This document shows positions 3,961 to 5,090 of a DNA stretch of 5,090 bases, one piece after another. A program made the position numbers and the translations under genes. Origin of the DNA: Nanobdellota archaeon (GTDB taxonomy: Archaea > Nanobdellota > Nanobdellia > Pacearchaeales > GW2011-AR1); NCBI GenBank assembly GCA_018816205.1, contig JAHIWJ010000092.1, positions 1-5,090 of the forward strand, read 5' to 3'. A model generated the notes under the pieces. It had not been told where the DNA came from. It did no database searches and saw only the letters and a program-made list of their open reading frames with translations. Numbering within the stretch: the first letter of the stretch is position 1; the number at the start of each line of letters is the position of its first letter.

Positions 3961-5090
3961 ATGGACTATAAGAAGTTAGGTTTTAAAGCAGGGCTTGAGA
4001 TTCATCAGCAGTTGGATTCTGGGAAGCTTTTTTGCAGGTGTCCGGGTTATCTGAGAAAGGGTGAACCGCATTTTACAGTTAGGCGAAGGCTGCATTCGGT
4101 TGCTGGGGAGACGGGCGAGATTGATACGGCGGTTTTGTATGAATCGTCTTTGAAAAAGACTTTCGAGTATCAGGGTTATGATGATACGACTTGTTTGATT
4201 GAGCTGGACGAAGAGCCTCCTAAGGAAATTAATGAGGCTGCGTTGAATGAGGCGATTAGGATTTCTCTTTTGTTAAATTGTGAGATTATTCAGACTTCGC
4301 AGATAATGAGGAAGACAGTTCTTGATGGTTCTAACACATCGGGATTTCAGAGGACGGTGATGATTGCGCGGGATGGGTTTATTGATACTTCTTTTGGGAC
4401 AGTTGGGATTGATTATGTTTATTTGGAGGAGGACGCTGCAAGAGCGATTTCTCGGGAAGACGCAGAGAAGATCATTTACAGGCTTGACCGGCTTGGGATT
4501 CCTCTTGTGGAGATTGTGACTGCACCTGATGCTAGGAGCGCTGAGCAGGTTAAGGAGTTGGCTTTGAAAATTGGTGAGATTTTGAGAGCGTGTAAGGTTA
4601 AGCGAGGTTTGGGGACGATAAGGCAGGATATTAATATCAGTATTCGAGGACATCCGAGGGCGGAGATAAAAGGTTTTCAGGACCCGAAGTTTTTTGTGAC
4701 TGTGGTTGATAAGGAGATTGAGAGGCAGTGGGGGAATTTGAAGGAGGAGAAGGATTTGAGGAACGAGGTTCGGGGTGCGCTGGAGGATGGCTCGACGAAG
4801 TTTTTGAGGCCGTTGCCTGGGGGGGCGAGAATGTATCCGGAGACGGATTTGCCGTTGCTTAAAATTTCTCGAGATAGAATTAATGAGCTTAAGAAAAGTT
4901 TGCCGAAACTGAAGGATGCGATTCGGGAGGAACTAAGGAAGAAAGGGCTTTCTGATGAGCTGATTGATCTTGTTTTAGATGGAAATCTTGACGAGTTTGA
5001 AGTCTTGATGAAAGTTTATGGCAAAGATGGGCCTCTGGTCGCGAAGATGGTTACTTTGTGGAGGAAGGAATTTGCAACGAAGGAGAAGAA
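3961..5090 (+). CDS. gatE: Glutamyl-tRNA(Gln) amidotransferase subunit E, partial (first 376 residues)
   Basis: GatE is the archaeal GatB-like subunit that binds Glu-tRNA(Gln), activates the glutamyl group with ATP and, with ammonia delivered from GatD, makes Gln-tRNA(Gln) in the cytoplasm. Family signatures are plain: GLEIHQQLDSGKLFCRCP (residues 11-28), CLIELDEEPP (78-87), MRKTVLDGSNTSGFQRT (116-132), LEEDAAR (155-161), YRLDRLGIPLVEIVTAPD (173-190), KRGLGTIRQDINISI (214-228), and RPLPGGARMYPETDLP (283-298). The helical domain begins at about 305 and the gene runs off the right edge, so the rest of it and the tail are missing. Known full-length GatE proteins are about 600-630 residues with an AspRS-like GAD insertion before the RPLPG motif. 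Here that insertion is absent: IERQ at 253-256 and RPLPG at 283 are only 26 residues apart. gatD is not immediately upstream, since the neighbour is divergent. The start is supported by conservation from residue 5 on. Confidence 0.95.
   Translation, partial: MDYKKLGFKAGLEIHQQLDSGKLFCRCPGYLRKGEPHFTVRRRLHSVAGETGEIDTAVLYESSLKKTFEYQGYDDTTCLIELDEEPPKEINEAALNEAIRISLLLNCEIIQTSQIMRKTVLDGSNTSGFQRTVMIARDGFIDTSFGTVGIDYVYLEEDAARAISREDAEKIIYRLDRLGIPLVEIVTAPDARSAEQVKELALKIGEILRACKVKRGLGTIRQDINISIRGHPRAEIKGFQDPKFFVTVVDKEIERQWGNLKEEKDLRNEVRGALEDGSTKFLRPLPGGARMYPETDLPLLKISRDRINELKKSLPKLKDAIREELRKKGLSDELIDLVLDGNLDEFEVLMKVYGKDGPLVAKMVTLWRKEFATKEK

Noticed and set aside
4273..4653. A minus-strand 126-residue frame inside gatE
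   Set aside because: It lies wholly within strongly conserved gatE coding sequence, has no family features and is rich in Asn and Ser as expected of a shadow frame.

Overview
The window looks like a piece of an archaeal chromosome, most plausibly from a small-genome DPANN-type archaeon. The archaeal call rests on two things. The right end carries gatE, the subunit of the GatDE tRNA-dependent amidotransferase that is found only in Archaea. Each complete gene start also has an A/T-only TATA element about 25-32 bp upstream of its ATG, with no bacterial -35/-10 arrangement. The DPANN placement is an inference from the giant Cys-rich secreted protein and the shortened GatE; no marker gene here proves it.

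Layout from left to right. Bases 1-150 hold an unrecognised reading frame open at the left edge. Bases 181-411 (+) encode a 76-residue protein of unknown function. It converges, across a 19-bp T-rich spacer (read on the minus strand), with a minus-strand gene (431-700) for an 89-residue protein with two CxxC pairs and an acidic tail. A 170-bp gap (701-870) holds that gene's promoter and some further TATA-like elements. Most of the window (871-3864, minus) is one gene for a 997-residue exported, modular, very Cys-rich protein. In order it has a signal peptide, a carboxypeptidase-regulatory-like beta domain, an Asp-rich calcium-binding-type motif, three Cys-anchored repeats of about 53 residues, a duplicated block of beta domain plus Cys knot, a long run of CxxC-type Cys repeats, and a Gly-rich hydrophobic C-terminus. 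A 96-bp divergent promoter region (3865-3960) separates it from gatE (+), which runs off the right edge.

The genes do not form an obvious pathway. gatE is a housekeeping gene of the Glu-tRNA(Gln) to Gln-tRNA(Gln) route; its partner gatD is not in the window. The large protein is probably a cell-surface or secreted structural/adhesion protein. The two small genes are orphans with no visible link to either. The most distinctive observations are the repeat architecture of the surface protein, a GatE that appears to lack the AspRS-like (GAD) insertion domain, uniform leaderless-type promoter spacing, and a G+T excess on the + strand that persists across two oppositely oriented genes.
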